A stretch of DNA of 64,000 bases, from NCBI RefSeq assembly GCF_000430505.1, contig NZ_KE387152.1, positions 124,001 to 188,000 on the forward strand, read 5' to 3'. The position numbers and the translations under genes were made by a program. This DNA is from Eisenibacter elegans DSM 3317. Its GTDB lineage: Bacteria > Bacteroidota > Bacteroidia > Cytophagales > Microscillaceae. The notes beneath the pieces are model-generated. The model ran no database searches. It worked only from the letters and a program-made list of their open reading frames with translations, and had not been told where the DNA came from. Numbering within the stretch: the first letter of the stretch is position 1; each line of letters starts with the position of its first letter. Positions 33,833 to 44,000 of the stretch are shown here, piece by piece.

Positions 33833-35401
33833 ATGAGTATCGCTATCAAAGTTCCACCTGTAGGAGAATCTATCACAGAGGTTACCATTTCCCAATGGTT
33901 CAAGCAAAGCGGCGATATGGTATCTCAAGACGAACCTATCTGTGAGCTAGAATCTGATAAAGCGGCTTTTGAGCTACCCTCAGAAGCTACCGGCATCTTG
34001 ACGGTGTTGGTGGCCGAAGGGGAAACTGTAGCCGTAGGAACTGTTGTGGCCTCTATAGCACCGGCGACGGCCAGCACCGCTACAGCCCAAAAACCTGTAG
34101 CAGCCTCTGCCATCGCCAGCACCCCTACCCAACAAAAGTTTGAACAAACCTCTAATACTGTGAAAGAAACAAGAGAAATCCGTGTAGTACCTTTTGGCGA
34201 ATCGATTACAGAAGTAACCATCGGTACTTGGCTCAAGAGTGATGGAGATTTTGTGGCCTTGGATGAGCCTATGGTCGAAATTGAAACCGACAAAGCCACG
34301 CAAGAATTTCCGGCAGAAGTAGCCGGAATCTTGCGCATCGTAGCCCAAGAGGGCGATGTATTGGCCATCGGCGACCTAATCTGTAAAATAGAAGTAACCG
34401 ACGAAGTGCCCGCCGACAGTGGAAAGACCGCTGATACCCCTGCACCCGTCGCCCAGACAGCCAGCGCCGGTAGTACCAGCGCTACCAGCAGCCACGCCGC
34501 CGGGCATCCCTCGCCCGCTGCCGCCAAAATCTTGAGTGAGAAAGGTGTCAGCCCTAGCGATGTCAGTGGCACCGGCGTAGGCGGACGCATCACCAAGCAA
34601 GATGCCGTAGAAGCCAAAGCCTCTACCCCCGCCAACAATGGCAGCGCCGGCACTGCTTCGACTAACCAAGCACCTGCTGCCCCCGCCGCCCAAGGTGGTA
34701 GCCGCAACCAACGCCGCGAGCGTATGTCGGCCTTGCGCAAAACCATTGCCCGCCGATTGGTATCCGTCAAAAACGAAACGGCCATGCTCACCACCTTCAA
34801 CGAGGTGAATATGCAGCCCATTATGGATATGCGCAAGAAGTACAAAGACCTCTTCAAAGACAAACACGAAGTAGGCCTTGGCTTTATGTCCTTCTTTGTA
34901 AAAGCTTGCTGCGTAGCGCTGAAAGAGTTCCCACAAGTCAATGCGATGATAGATGAGACCGAAATCGTCTTCAACGACTTCTGCGACGTGTCTATTGCCG
35001 TCTCTGCGCCACGAGGCTTGGTAGTGCCCGTAATCCGAAATGCAGAAATGCTCAGCTTTGCCGGAATAGAGAAAACCATTGTGGAGCTGGCTGTCAAAGC
35101 CCGCGACAACAAGCTGACCATCCCCGAAATGACCGGCGGTACCTTTACCATCACCAATGGCGGTATCTTCGGCTCTATGATGTCTACCCCCATCATCAAC
35201 GCCCCACAGTCGGCCATCCTCGGGATGCACAACATCGTGGAGCGCGTAGTGGTAGAAAACGGCCAGATGGTCATCCGCCCAATGATGTACCTCGCCCTTT
35301 CGTATGACCACCGCATCATCGATGGCAAGGAGTCGGTAGGCTTCCTCGTGCGTGTAAAGCAATTGCTCGAAGCACCCGAGCGCCTGCTTTTGGAAGTGTA
35401 A
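33833..35401 (+). CDS. sucB: Dihydrolipoyl succinyltransferase (2-oxoglutarate dehydrogenase E2), two lipoyl domains
   Basis: The acyltransferase core of 2-oxoglutarate dehydrogenase, 522 residues. Domains: lipoyl 1 (about 1-78, [14 protein letters not shown] with the lipoyl Lys), an Ala/Thr-rich linker, lipoyl 2 (about 118-190, [14 protein letters not shown]), a second linker rich in Ala, Ser and Pro, the peripheral E1/E3-binding domain ([15 protein letters not shown]...[11 protein letters not shown]), and the catalytic domain with [15 protein letters not shown] and the active-site [11 protein letters not shown] near the C-terminus. Most SucB proteins have one lipoyl domain; two is notable. 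A terminator follows. Confidence 0.95.
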   Translation: MSIAIKVPPVGESITEVTISQWFKQSGDMVSQDEPICELESDKAAFELPSEATGILTVLVAEGETVAVGTVVASIAPATASTATAQKPVAASAIASTPTQQKFEQTSNTVKETREIRVVPFGESITEVTIGTWLKSDGDFVALDEPMVEIETDKATQEFPAEVAGILRIVAQEGDVLAIGDLICKIEVTDEVPADSGKTADTPAPVAQTASAGSTSATSSHAAGHPSPAAAKILSEKGVSPSDVSGTGVGGRITKQDAVEAKASTPANNGSAGTASTNQAPAAPAAQGGSRNQRRERMSALRKTIARRLVSVKNETAMLTTFNEVNMQPIMDMRKKYKDLFKDKHEVGLGFMSFFVKACCVALKEFPQVNAMIDETEIVFNDFCDVSIAVSAPRGLVVPVIRNAEMLSFAGIEKTIVELAVKARDNKLTIPEMTGGTFTITNGGIFGSMMSTPIINAPQSAILGMHNIVERVVVENGQMVIRPMMYLALSYDHRIIDGKESVGFLVRVKQLLEAPERLLLEV

Positions 35402-35428
35402 ACCACACCCCAAGGCAATATACTCACA

Positions 35429-35464
35429 AAAGCCTCCTTCGCACGCAGCGTTGGGGGCTTTTTT
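35429..35464 (+). terminator. Intrinsic terminator after sucB
   Basis: AAAGCCTCC (35429-35437) pairs with GGGGGCTTT after a loop, followed by TTTT. It is 28 bases after the stop codon. Confidence 0.75.
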
Positions 35465-35531
35465 CCGAATGTATACTCCTGTGTGTGGGGCTTACCCGGG
35501 GCTTGTACAGGCTTGCAAGATATACCCAAAC

Positions 35532-35666
35532 CACACCACTGGACATTTTCCAAACCCCACAAGTTTTAACTGAGGGGTAAGTCTTATTTTAACCCCAAAA
35601 TGAGGCTTCAGCTTGTCTCGGAGCTGAAGCTCCGAGCTACTTTTCCAAAAATGGCCAGTGGCGTGA
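35532..35666 (+). repeat. Repeat family A element, copy 3
   Basis: Bounded by CACACCACTGGACATTTT and AAAAATGGCCAGTGGCGTG. Internal hairpins are CCCCA/TGAGGGG, GTCTTATTTT/AAAATGAGGC, and the perfect palindrome TCGGAGCTGAAGCTCCGA. It lies just beyond the sucB terminator, before the palindrome and gene remnant at 35707-36210. Confidence 0.75.
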
Positions 35667-35706
35667 TGAGTTCTTTCATTCATTTTCAGTTGTGTCTTCT
35701 AAAATA

Positions 35707-35861
35707 GCCCACAACGGTTCGGGTATTGCCACAGTGGCGGATTTCGGAGCGCTTACTTTCAATTAAGCAGAACACTTTGATAGAAGCACAAAGCTTCAAG
35801 TTTGCACGTCACTCCGCCTTTTGGCTTCGCTGACTTTCATCGCAAACATAATGTTGTGTGC
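35707..35861. repeat. Long palindromic structure resembling an attC site
   Basis: About 155 bases with outer arms GCCCACAAC (35707-35715) and GTTGTGTGC (35853-35861), inner arms GGCGGA (35736-35741) and TCCGCC (35813-35818), and an apex stem GAAGC/GCTTC (35783-35797), all nearly concentric. It begins 19 bases beyond the stop of a minus-strand gene remnant. CACAAC...GTTGTG ends, an imperfect long arm and a position right after a small low-GC gene are features of integron gene-cassette attC sites; the core does not exactly fit the RYYYAAC/GTTRRRY consensus. No integrase is in the window. Confidence 0.45.
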
Positions 35862-35880
35862 TTGTGCATTTTTTTGTTAC

Positions 35881-36210
35881 TTAGTTTGTAATTCGTATTA
35901 TTCCCAAGTCGTCAGTTGGTTTTAAGCCGAACTTGTTCTCTAAGTGCCTGATTTTAGAGTTTAATATTTCTGTATTTTCTAAATTTGAATTATCTACTAA
36001 TAAAAAATCTATCACGTTTACTGTTTCAGCTGTTTCAACCTGTTTTACTTTTGAGAACATAAAAATTACGTCTGTTACAATACTTGTATCTTGAATATTA
36101 TTAAATAATACTTTTTTCGTTTGTTTATAATACTAATTTTCAAAGTTTTCATTCAAATGAAATCCCAAATAATAAGCCCCAACCAAACGCAACCTTTTGT
36201 AGGCCAACCA
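35881..36210 (-). pseudogene. AT-rich gene remnant with in-frame TAG
   Basis: On the minus strand one frame is open for 110 codons from 36210 to TAA 35881-35883, except for a TAG at 36133-36135. Before the stop it reads LRLVGAYYLGFHLNENFEN; after it YYKQTKKVLFNNIQDTSIV and onward to a tail KFGLKPTDDLGIIRITN. An ATG at 36060 leaves 59 residues that could still be made. Codon use and composition are AT-rich, unlike the flanking sucB and 36303-37490 genes. No family recognised. Both its composition and the palindrome just beyond its stop suggest an acquired, decaying gene. Confidence 0.5.
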
Positions 36211-36302
36211 TCAGGGCGGATGATACGTAGTCATAAAGTCAACACGACGTTGTATGCGCTGACAAGCTTTTGATTCATTTCACTATTCACACTACTAAAC
36301 CT

Positions 36303-37490
36303 ATGGCACACACGGCTACTTTCAAAGATTATGTCTTCGCTACGCTGGGGGTATTGCTCTTGTTGGGCGGGATGATGTTTGTGGTCTTGTTCTTGATGGA
36401 CAACCTGAGTAAGAAACGCTATCAGCTCGAAGAGGTATACTACCTAGAGCAAGCAGGGCAGCCAGTATTTTTGTTGCAATACAGCAACTTTACCAGTGGC
36501 AGAGGGGGTTCTACCAATCATAACTATATCCATCGTCTTGATCCACAGGCTGAGCCCAAGTTGGCCCGCAGACACCTACATCTTTCAAGCCGTAGTTGGA
36601 GCAACAGCAATATCCACCTAGGATACACCCAAGGGGACACCCTCTTTGTGTTCAGGTTAGGAGACCGAAACAGAGAGCGGATTTTCCTGGTATCGTTACA
36701 AGACCCCAGCCGCCGGATAGGGTCTGAGCAGCAGCTCATCCAAGCGCTGACTCAAAAATACCCAGAGCTGAACCCGTGCCTGAAATGGGATATCGGCGAA
36801 GACAATAACCTCTACTGGACTACCGAAACAGGCCAAATATACCGAATCTCACTCTCAGATTGGAGCGTACAGCCGCATAATAAGGAGGTTTACAACAGGT
36901 CTTCTGCCCCCAAACTACTCAAAACGGCCAAACACCACCTTGCCAATCCGGTTTTAGGGGAGCGTGTACGGTTGATGGGTGGGCCACAAGAAACCCTGTA
37001 CATCGAGCCACCAAGTCAAAACCGCAACCGTATCGAAATCAGCATCGAAACATTTGATGAGGCAAACAGGCCGTCTGCAAAACAAAAAAATCAGTCTGAA
37101 AGCGCACAAAACCAAGCCTTGAGCCAGATTGTGTTTCTCAAAGGCGCGTTGCTGAAGCCATTCCGCTACGACAGCCCCGCCAATGAGCCTTACCAATCGA
37201 TGGTGTTTGTGGCTCACCAAAACAACCTCAACCAAGATAAATCGGCACTGATGGTTAGCAAAATCAATATCGACAAAGGGGAGGAGCTATACCGTGTGAA
37301 TGTCTCAGAGGCCGCCGGGCTCGAAAAGCTCCACAAGGTAGAGCGTAGCCTTTTGTTTGGGAACCAGCTCTTTTTGTTTGTACAAGGCAACTCAGAGTTG
37401 AACTTCCTCTGCCTGAACGCCCAAAATGGGCAATTGCTCTGGCGCGAACGCCTCGCCTATGGGGGTAGCCTACGCATCAGAGCGAGATAA
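36303..37490 (+). CDS. Membrane-anchored protein with PQQ-like propeller pattern
   Basis: A 395-residue protein from ATG 36303 (MAHTATFKDYVFATLG); the earlier in-frame ATG at 36270 is less likely. One N-terminal membrane segment (about 13-33, LGVLLLLGGMMFVVLFLM) precedes a large soluble part, probably periplasmic. Repeated strand blocks such as YIHRLDPQAEPKLARRHL, DNNLYWTTETGQIYRISLS and the final FLCLNAQNGQLLWRERL resemble PQQ-like or WD-type beta-propeller blades. It contains a low-complexity Gln/Ser/Lys stretch near 265-280. No named family was recognised and no operon partner is present. Confidence 0.7.
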   Translation: MAHTATFKDYVFATLGVLLLLGGMMFVVLFLMDNLSKKRYQLEEVYYLEQAGQPVFLLQYSNFTSGRGGSTNHNYIHRLDPQAEPKLARRHLHLSSRSWSNSNIHLGYTQGDTLFVFRLGDRNRERIFLVSLQDPSRRIGSEQQLIQALTQKYPELNPCLKWDIGEDNNLYWTTETGQIYRISLSDWSVQPHNKEVYNRSSAPKLLKTAKHHLANPVLGERVRLMGGPQETLYIEPPSQNRNRIEISIETFDEANRPSAKQKNQSESAQNQALSQIVFLKGALLKPFRYDSPANEPYQSMVFVAHQNNLNQDKSALMVSKINIDKGEELYRVNVSEAAGLEKLHKVERSLLFGNQLFLFVQGNSELNFLCLNAQNGQLLWRERLAYGGSLRIRAR

Positions 37491-37507
37491 GCTACTCAGG
37501 GCTCGTA

Positions 37508-37530
37508 ATGCCAATCAAAAATGGGAAATT
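37508..37530 (+). repeat. Truncated left end of a family B repeat
   Basis: TGCCAATCAAAAATGGGAAAT resembles the first 20 or so bases of family B elements, but the rest is missing. It directly precedes an inverted family A copy. Confidence 0.35.
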
Positions 37531-37552
37531 ATGTGATGATAAAACACTCCTT

Positions 37553-37685
37553 CACACCACTGGCCATTTTTGGAAAAGTAGCTCGGAGCTTCAGCTCCAA
37601 GACAAGCTGAGGTCTCATTTTGGGGGTACAATGAGATTGAGCCCACAGTTTTAACCGTGGGGTTTGAAAAATGTCCAGTGGTGTG
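37553..37685 (-). repeat. Repeat family A element, copy 4 (inverted)
   Basis: Same architecture on the opposite strand: ends CACACCACTGGCCATTTT and AAAAATGTCCAGTGGTGTG, with CTCGGAGCTTCAGCTCC, GTCTCATTTT/AATGAGAT and CCCACAG/CCGTGGGG hairpins between. It separates the convergent genes 36303-37490 and 37695-39008 and may act as a shared terminator-like structure. Confidence 0.75.
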
Positions 37686-37694
37686 AAAATAAGA

Positions 37695-39008
37695 TTAGTT
37701 GCCTGTCTCGGCGGCGCCTTCGTCTTCCAACAGTTTAGGTTTGTCAGGAGGCGTAAGGCTCAGCGCCACATCAGCCTCTACCAGATTAAATCCGGTTTTG
37801 AGCACCACTTTGTGCTGTTGTGTTACTTCGGGGTAGCCTTGTTTGCTTACTTCGTGAATGAAATTGGCATATTCAATCGGGACTAGTACGGCATATTCCC
37901 CTGTGGCCGCGTTGCTTACACACTGTACAATCAGGGCATTGCTGCTGGGGTGTCTGATAGAGACTAGGGCTTCTGTCCCGCGCTGGGTACGGTCAAGCGT
38001 GATTTTACCTTTGACCATCAGTATTGTTTGGGGCTTCATATCGGGGTTGGCCTCTCGAATATCGGCGCTGTAAATATCGCCATCGCGCACAAAAAAAGCT
38101 TCTTCGCCACTAGCTGGCATAATCAGCCCATAGTCATCATTGACGGTATTGAAGGGCGCTCCAATATTGATGACTTCTCCACAGCTATCGTCATCGTTGA
38201 GTGTGGTTTTGAGAATATCTAACCCGCCCCAACCTGCATAACCATCGGAGGCGAAGTAGAGTGTTTTGTTATCGGCTGCAATGAAAGGGGCACGTTCGTT
38301 GCCAATAGAGCTGATAGTCAGGCGCTTGAGGTACGACCATACGCCTCGCGCATCTTTGCGGCTGATGTACAAATCCATCTCGCCTTGGTAGTCAGGGCCG
38401 GCGGCAACAATAAAAATGTTGCCATCGGGCGAAATCGTCGCCCCATCAGTGGCATAGGCTATTCTCGTGGGGGTTTTGGTTTGTGAGTCTACAAAAAAAC
38501 GTGTAATCCCCCCCCCTAGCCCAACGGGAGCACCCCACTGTGTGCCGTTGAGCTGAGCGGCATAATAAGGACCCATCGAGCGCGACCAGTCGGCTCTCCA
38601 ACTCTGAAAATACACTCGCTGCCCGTCTGTTGAGATATTGGGTTCATCTTCTCCCATCGCCGTATTGACCGAAGCGCTGACACACACTGGCGCTTGCCAC
38701 CGGCCATTGGCATCGCGAGTACTATACCAAATATCTCCATCAAACTCTGGGTGTCCTTTGTAGGTGGTATAAAAAGGCGTGGACCAAACCTGCTGCCCTC
38801 GACCCGACATAAAAAAAAGATAGCGCCCGTCAGGCGAGATAGAAAGGTTGGTTTCGCGGTATCGGCTATTGAGAATGGTTTCGCCTTTGATGCGGATGTT
38901 GCCGGGGTGCTTGAGGATTCGTGGCGGCACAAACTGCGCTTGTGTTGGCATCAGTCCCAACCACATCAAACATATACCCATCCCGATAATCGACCAGTAG
39001 TATCGCAT
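37695..39008 (-). CDS. Exported PD40 (WD40-like) repeat protein
   Basis: A 437-residue protein with a signal peptide (GMGICLMWLGLMPTQAQ). Residues about 45-320 contain PD40/TolB-like propeller blades with the typical SPDGRYLFFMS, STDGQRVYFQS, SPDGNIFIVAAG and AADNKTLYFASDG motifs and a GGLDILKT strand. A C-terminal beta-sandwich (about 330-425, KGKITLDRTQRGTEALVSI and AATGEYAVLVP) resembles the carboxypeptidase-regulatory/CNA-B-like domain found between PD40 repeats and OmpA in Bacteroidota proteins; the OmpA domain itself is absent. It is probably periplasmic or surface associated. Function unknown. Confidence 0.82.
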   Translation of the reverse strand: MRYYWSIIGMGICLMWLGLMPTQAQFVPPRILKHPGNIRIKGETILNSRYRETNLSISPDGRYLFFMSGRGQQVWSTPFYTTYKGHPEFDGDIWYSTRDANGRWQAPVCVSASVNTAMGEDEPNISTDGQRVYFQSWRADWSRSMGPYYAAQLNGTQWGAPVGLGGGITRFFVDSQTKTPTRIAYATDGATISPDGNIFIVAAGPDYQGEMDLYISRKDARGVWSYLKRLTISSIGNERAPFIAADNKTLYFASDGYAGWGGLDILKTTLNDDDSCGEVINIGAPFNTVNDDYGLIMPASGEEAFFVRDGDIYSADIREANPDMKPQTILMVKGKITLDRTQRGTEALVSIRHPSSNALIVQCVSNAATGEYAVLVPIEYANFIHEVSKQGYPEVTQQHKVVLKTGFNLVEADVALSLTPPDKPKLLEDEGAAETGN

Positions 39009-39151
39009 AAGTTCTAAGGCTGTTTTGAGGTAAAAACGTAATATGATGGTTCAAAATTACACAAAACCTTACAAACTACCACGACCCAATCCCTGCTTCG
39101 TATTTGGGGTATCGCCCATACCCATTTGTTTTGAGGTAACGAAGGCGAAGT

Positions 39152-39574
39152 TTATGCGTTCAAAAAGCGGTTTTTCCACTCTGGGCGGGGCATCATACAG
39201 GCTTCTTGTTTGCCAAACCAGCGGTAGCGGTTACGTGCTATCCAGTGGTAGAGGCCATCGCGCAATATTTTGGGGATAATTACGCCTACATATAGTATCG
39301 GCCAAAGCCCTGTCAGCCTTCGCGCAATGCGCAGCGCAGCGGTAGAATGAGTGTATAGCCTGCCATTTTCCAACAACAAGACACTCTCTAGGGCCTCTGT
39401 GGGGAGCTTGTGATGTGCCATTACGGCTTGCCCTACGGCAGACTGTAGCGGAGCAAAGGCAAAGTACCCTTTCTTGTCGCGCAGGAGTATAAACTGCACC
39501 GAAGTATTGCATAAATTGCAAACACCATCGAAGAGTATCAAGCCTTGGGCGGCTTCGGGCAGGGGGAGTTCCAT
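39152..39574 (-). CDS. DCC family thiol-disulfide oxidoreductase-like protein (DUF393)
   Basis: A 140-residue protein with the DCC signature LILFDGVCNLCNTSVQF (Asp16, Cys19, Cys22), then LLLENGRLYTHSTAALRIAR and the C-terminal RNRYRWFGKQEACMMP. DUF393 proteins are thioredoxin-like in outline and presumed redox active. It lies 19 bases after the PP2C-like gene and is probably the last gene of the hybrid-kinase operon. The role in that operon is unknown. Confidence 0.88.
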   Translation of the reverse strand: MELPLPEAAQGLILFDGVCNLCNTSVQFILLRDKKGYFAFAPLQSAVGQAVMAHHKLPTEALESVLLLENGRLYTHSTAALRIARRLTGLWPILYVGVIIPKILRDGLYHWIARNRYRWFGKQEACMMPRPEWKNRFLNA

Positions 39575-39593
39575 TGTTCTGGGAGTGATTGGG

Positions 39594-40610
39594 TTAGGGC
39601 GTTAGCGAATTGCCACCAAGTTGTTGGAGCAAATTTTGGGCTGTTTGGCGGCGTTCTTCGTCTATTTGTTCTATTTTCATTTGGAGGTATGCGGCCTCAT
39701 AGCGCAAAGACTGTAGGGTTTGGTCGAGTGCTTCGAGCGGTTGAATCAACTCTCGCGTCAGCTTCTGATAACGGGCAAAGAGCATCACCTTGAGGTGGGT
39801 CAGAGAATCGAGCGTAGGGCTAGCCCACAAACTGAGGCTGAAATCATCATTACTGCTCTGGAGCAGTACTTGGGTGAGTGTGTTTTGCCATTGGGCTAAG
39901 TCATCGCTCTCAAACAAGGTTTTGAGCAAGGTATATTCAAAATATAGGTTATGCTCGAAGCCCTGATAACAACCGTCTGTAGCCGCAATCAGTACCAAGG
40001 GACCGGCGAGCGTGTAGCTGCTGGCTTGTAGCTGAAAGTCGCCCATACTGTTGATGTAATTATAGATTTTGGCATCGGGCTGGTTGCCCAACAGGCTTTC
40101 GAGCAAGTCGGGCGAGGGGTTGATGTCGTCTTGGGTGAGCTGTTGTAGGCCCAGTGTGGTCAGGGCATAACAGCGGGAGTTGCCGGCCCAAAAAGCGATG
40201 GTTTGCCACTGGGTAGGGCTGAGGGGGCGCACATACATCCCGGCAATCGTTGTCGGAAAAGGCTTGGTGAATAGTGGCGTTTCTTCGATACCAAACTGCG
40301 CACGGAGATAGGTACCAAAATCATCTTTGAGGCTATACTCAAGGTTTTCGGCAAAGTTGTCATCTAACTCGGCGTGATTAAAAAAGCCCTCGGTAATGGT
40401 TTTGGCTAGGCGCGCCGCCACATAGCCTTGGCTATACAACTCTTGTGTTTCGTTCTCGACAGTCGGGCTGACCGAAAAGAGCGCTTCTGGTTGGCTTAGC
40501 CCATCATACACAGCCAATAAACCCTGCGCCTGCTCACGTATCAAAAGCGAAGGGGGCGCATCTTCTCCCTTGTTTGGTTGCTTTTCTTCCCAAATGGTAA
40601 ATTGAATCAT
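39594..40610 (-). CDS. PP2C-like (PPM) protein phosphatase
   Basis: A 338-residue protein that fits the PP2C fold by its motif order: a KGEDA start (Glu16-Asp17), LLAVYDGLSQ (Asp36-Gly37, metal ligands), TTIAGMYV, AFWAGNSRCYALTTLGLQQLTQDD (the GDSR-like and LTxDD blocks), LIAATDGCYQGF (metal-binding ATDG), and SSNDDFSLSLW (the terminal D-N/D-D block). The C-terminus (about 285-330) is a coiled coil. It would remove phosphate from Ser/Thr, possibly from a SiaC/STAS-type switch protein. It lies 41 bases after a CheY-like gene in the same direction. Divergent sequence, but the motif set is convincing. Confidence 0.75.
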   Translation of the reverse strand: MIQFTIWEEKQPNKGEDAPPSLLIREQAQGLLAVYDGLSQPEALFSVSPTVENETQELYSQGYVAARLAKTITEGFFNHAELDDNFAENLEYSLKDDFGTYLRAQFGIEETPLFTKPFPTTIAGMYVRPLSPTQWQTIAFWAGNSRCYALTTLGLQQLTQDDINPSPDLLESLLGNQPDAKIYNYINSMGDFQLQASSYTLAGPLVLIAATDGCYQGFEHNLYFEYTLLKTLFESDDLAQWQNTLTQVLLQSSNDDFSLSLWASPTLDSLTHLKVMLFARYQKLTRELIQPLEALDQTLQSLRYEAAYLQMKIEQIDEERRQTAQNLLQQLGGNSLTP

Positions 40611-40651
40611 ACCGTCTAATTGTTCAGGCCGTCTTTGGCAAAAGTCGCTTT

Positions 40652-41035
40652 TTAGTCCTTGGTCAATTGCTTTACAAGCTCTACTAATCTGTCAAAATCA
40701 ATAGGTTTGGGCACATATTCGTGGATACCGGCCTCTTTGAAATCTTCCATAGAGTAGTTTTTGGCGTTTCCGGTAATGGCTACGATGGGGATGGCCGCTT
40801 TTTTTTCATCCGATAGGGCTCGGATTTGCCGGGCACACTCCATCCCATCCATCTGAGGCATATTGATATCCATCAAAATCACATCAAAGTACTCATTTTC
40901 AAGTTTTTTCAACACCTCTTTGCCATTTTTGGCTGGGGTGATGCTATATTGCTGAAAAGACAATACCTTGGCTGCGATGTTCTGAATCACGGAGCTATCC
41001 TCGGCGATTAAGATTTTCTTTTCAGAGTTGCTCAT
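40652..41035 (-). CDS. Single-domain response regulator (CheY-like)
   Basis: A 127-residue receiver domain only. The acidic pair (Glu12-Asp13 in LIAEDSS), phospho-acceptor Asp56 (VILMDINMPQMDG), AITGN Thr and YVPKPID Lys are all present. It starts inside the 3' end of the hybrid kinase gene, overlapping by 14 bases, so the two are translationally coupled. It probably receives phosphate from, or shuttles it for, the hybrid kinase, and may control the PP2C-like phosphatase encoded next. Confidence 0.93.
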   Translation of the reverse strand: MSNSEKKILIAEDSSVIQNIAAKVLSFQQYSITPAKNGKEVLKKLENEYFDVILMDINMPQMDGMECARQIRALSDEKKAAIPIVAITGNAKNYSMEDFKEAGIHEYVPKPIDFDRLVELVKQLTKD

Positions 41036-44000
41036 GAGGGTATGCGTTTAGTTGTTGCTGATAATGTGCTCTAAATTTGTTAAAATTTTCTTTCAATTCA
41101 AGCCAAGTTTTGGTTATTTTTTCATATTGCTGCGTTTTGAGTAATGATTCCAGTTGTTGGGCGCTAAAGGCGAGGGCGTTGATTCCTAGGGTGCCTGCAT
41201 TGCCTTTGAGGGTATGTAGGTGTCGTAGGGCTTCGGGGTAATCCCGTTGGCTGAGGGCATTTTCGCTTTGCTCGATGAGTTGTAGGGCCTCTTGCTCAAA
41301 TTCTTCGAGTGTTTCTTGTACCAGATGCAAGCCCCCATACTTGCTCAATTGGGTGATGATGGCAGGGTCTACTACTTCGTCAGGCAGGCGGCTGGGTAAG
41401 TCTTCAATGATGGTGGAGGGGCCTGACTCGACAGCACCAGTAGCTTCTTGCAAAATGCTGAGTTGGTCAAGCACATAAGTCTGTACTTTGGTTACGAGTG
41501 CTTGGGCATTGATGGGCTTGGGGAGGTAATCATCTAGCCCTTGGTTGAGAAATTTCTCACGGTCTTCCTTCATCGAGTAGGCCGTCATGGCAATAATAGG
41601 CGGGGTATTGAGCAAGGCCAATTTACGGATACGCTGTGTAGCCACCACTCCGTCCATATCCGGCATCTGTATGTCCATCAGAATCAGGTCAAAGGTTTGC
41701 CCTTGCTCCAACAAGTCGATGGCCTCTTGCCCTCCGGCGGCTTGCGAAACCACACACCCGGCGTGTTTGAGGATTTCCCCGGCGACCTTCCTATTGACGG
41801 CATTGTCATCTACTACCAAGATATGTGGAGCGCGGGCTTTGAGCTGTTCCAAGAAAGTAGGTGTTTCCTCTGGTTGCTCATCGACCTCAAAATAAGGCAT
41901 TGTTGCGAGGGCTTTGGCTTTAAAGCTAAACCAAAATACACTGCCTTGGCCTTTAGTCGAAGACACACCTATGTCGCCCTGCATCAGCTTGCAGAGTTCT
42001 TTAGAGATGGCTAGGCCAAGGCCTGTGCCAGCGTAGGCTTTGGAGAAAGAGTTATCGAGCTGGCTAAAGGTCTGAAATAGGCGCAGCTGGTCTGTAGGAG
42101 CAATCCCGATGCCGGTATCGTGTACGCTCAACTTGAGGAGGTACTCATCGTTATTTTGCTCCAATACTTCCAATCGGAGGCGAATCTGCCCCTGCTCCGT
42201 AAACTTGATGGCGTTAGAAGTTAGGTTAGAGATGATTTGGATGAGGCGTGTTTCGTCAAGCATCAAATAACGGGGCACATCAGCCTCACGTTGTATTTCA
42301 AACTGGTTGCCCTTGCTGCGGGCCTGCTGTAAGAACAGCGCCCGCACCTTGTCGAGCACTAGCTGTATGTCTGCCGGGGCTTCGTTTAGCTCCATTTTCC
42401 CGGCTTCTATCTTGGACAAATCGAGGATGTCGTTGAGGATATGCATCAAGGTTTCGGACGACTTCTTGATTGTATCCATATATTCCTGTTGGCGGCGGTT
42501 GAGCGCCGTACTCATCATTAGGTCTATCATCCCGATGATGCCATTCATCGGTGTACGGATTTCGTGGCTCATATTGGCCAAAAAAGCCTGCTTGACCTGC
42601 AATGACTTCTCGGCCAGCTCCTTCGCACGCATAGCTTCTTCGGATATTTTTTTCAGCTCCGTAATATCGCGCACAACCCCCTCGATGGCGATGGGCTTTT
42701 GCTGGTGGTCATAGACCAAGCGCAGGTTGGAGATAGACTGTATCACACGGCGGTCTTTGATACGTAAAGGAAGCTCTACATTGCGTAGCTTGCCTTTTCG
42801 GAACAGCTCGTAGATAGAGCGGCGGTATTTGTCAGGGTCAATACAGAAGTCTACCACTGAGCAGCCCATCACTTCTTCGGGTTGGTAGCCGCTCATCTCA
42901 TAGAGCGATGGGCTGATGAGGGTAATGCGCCCGCGCAGGTCAGAGCGATAGTAGATATCTTGAAAAGACTCGAAGATGTTCCGGAATTTCTCCTCGCTCT
43001 CTATCAGGGCTACCTCTGACTTTTTTTTGGCTGTGATGTCGTGTGCAATGGCCGACACCTCTTGTATACTCCCGTCGGCTAGGCGGATAGGGTTCAGGTA
43101 GACCTCCTGCCACTGATGGCCGTCAGGGGTCTCAAAGTCGAGCTCAAAATATTGGCTTTCACCTGCAAAGGCCCGGTCATAATAGGTATCCCAAGCGCTG
43201 AGGCTGTTGTTTTTCTGCAAATCTTCGCGAATGGCATCGAAAGGTGCGCCAATATAGGGCCGTTTTTGATAAACTTTTTCGAGTAACTTGGCATAGTTAC
43301 GGTTGAAAGAGGTCAGCTGCCGCCGCCTATCCAAAGACCACATCAAGTGCGAACCGCTCTCAAAGATGGCCTGTAGTCGGGCGGTTTGGTTTTGAAGCTT
43401 GGCTTCGTTTTGTTTGCGTTGAATGGCCAGAGCAATCTGCCCCGAAATAAAATCAAGCAGCTCTAGGTCGTGGATATTGTAAGTATCACGATTGCGGTAG
43501 CATTTGACCGAAATCAGGCCGATTACCTCATCCTCAAACTTGAGCGGTACGCCAATCCAGACCTTGGGCATAGGTCCGTAGAGGTTGAGTTGGTGCGTCT
43601 CAACCAAGGCCTCTATGTCTTCTTGATAAAGGAAAAGAGCTTTTTTGCCCCGCATCACAAAATCACTCAGCCCTCCTCCGGCCTTACGGCGCGTAACCTT
43701 GGCTTCGGTAATGCGCTGCTCGTCTACATAAAATGGGAACTGGATGAACTGCTTGTCGGCGCTATAGAGCTTGATGTAGAAGTTGCTTACTTCTATTACT
43801 TTCTTCAGCTCCTCGTGGATATTATGGTAAAGCTGGTGTAGGTCATGGCTTTTGATGGTCAGGTTGGCAATGCTGTAGTAAAGCGTTTGGGCTTTTTCGG
43901 CACGTATTTTCTCCGTAATATCATACAAAATCCCCCTGATGGCAGTGGGTTTCCCGCCTTCCATCCGAAAAGTAAGGCTGCCTTCAAGGTATACCGGTTT

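Noticed and set aside
34376-35413. Second long minus-strand open frame (345 codons) opposite sucB
   Set aside because: Gly/His-rich low-complexity antisense of the catalytic domain; no start signal or neighbours on that strand.
33925-35562. Long minus-strand open frame of 545 codons opposite sucB
   Set aside because: It is the mirror of the Ala/Pro-rich sucB coding sequence, has no recognisable domain and is biased in composition; sucB is unambiguous.
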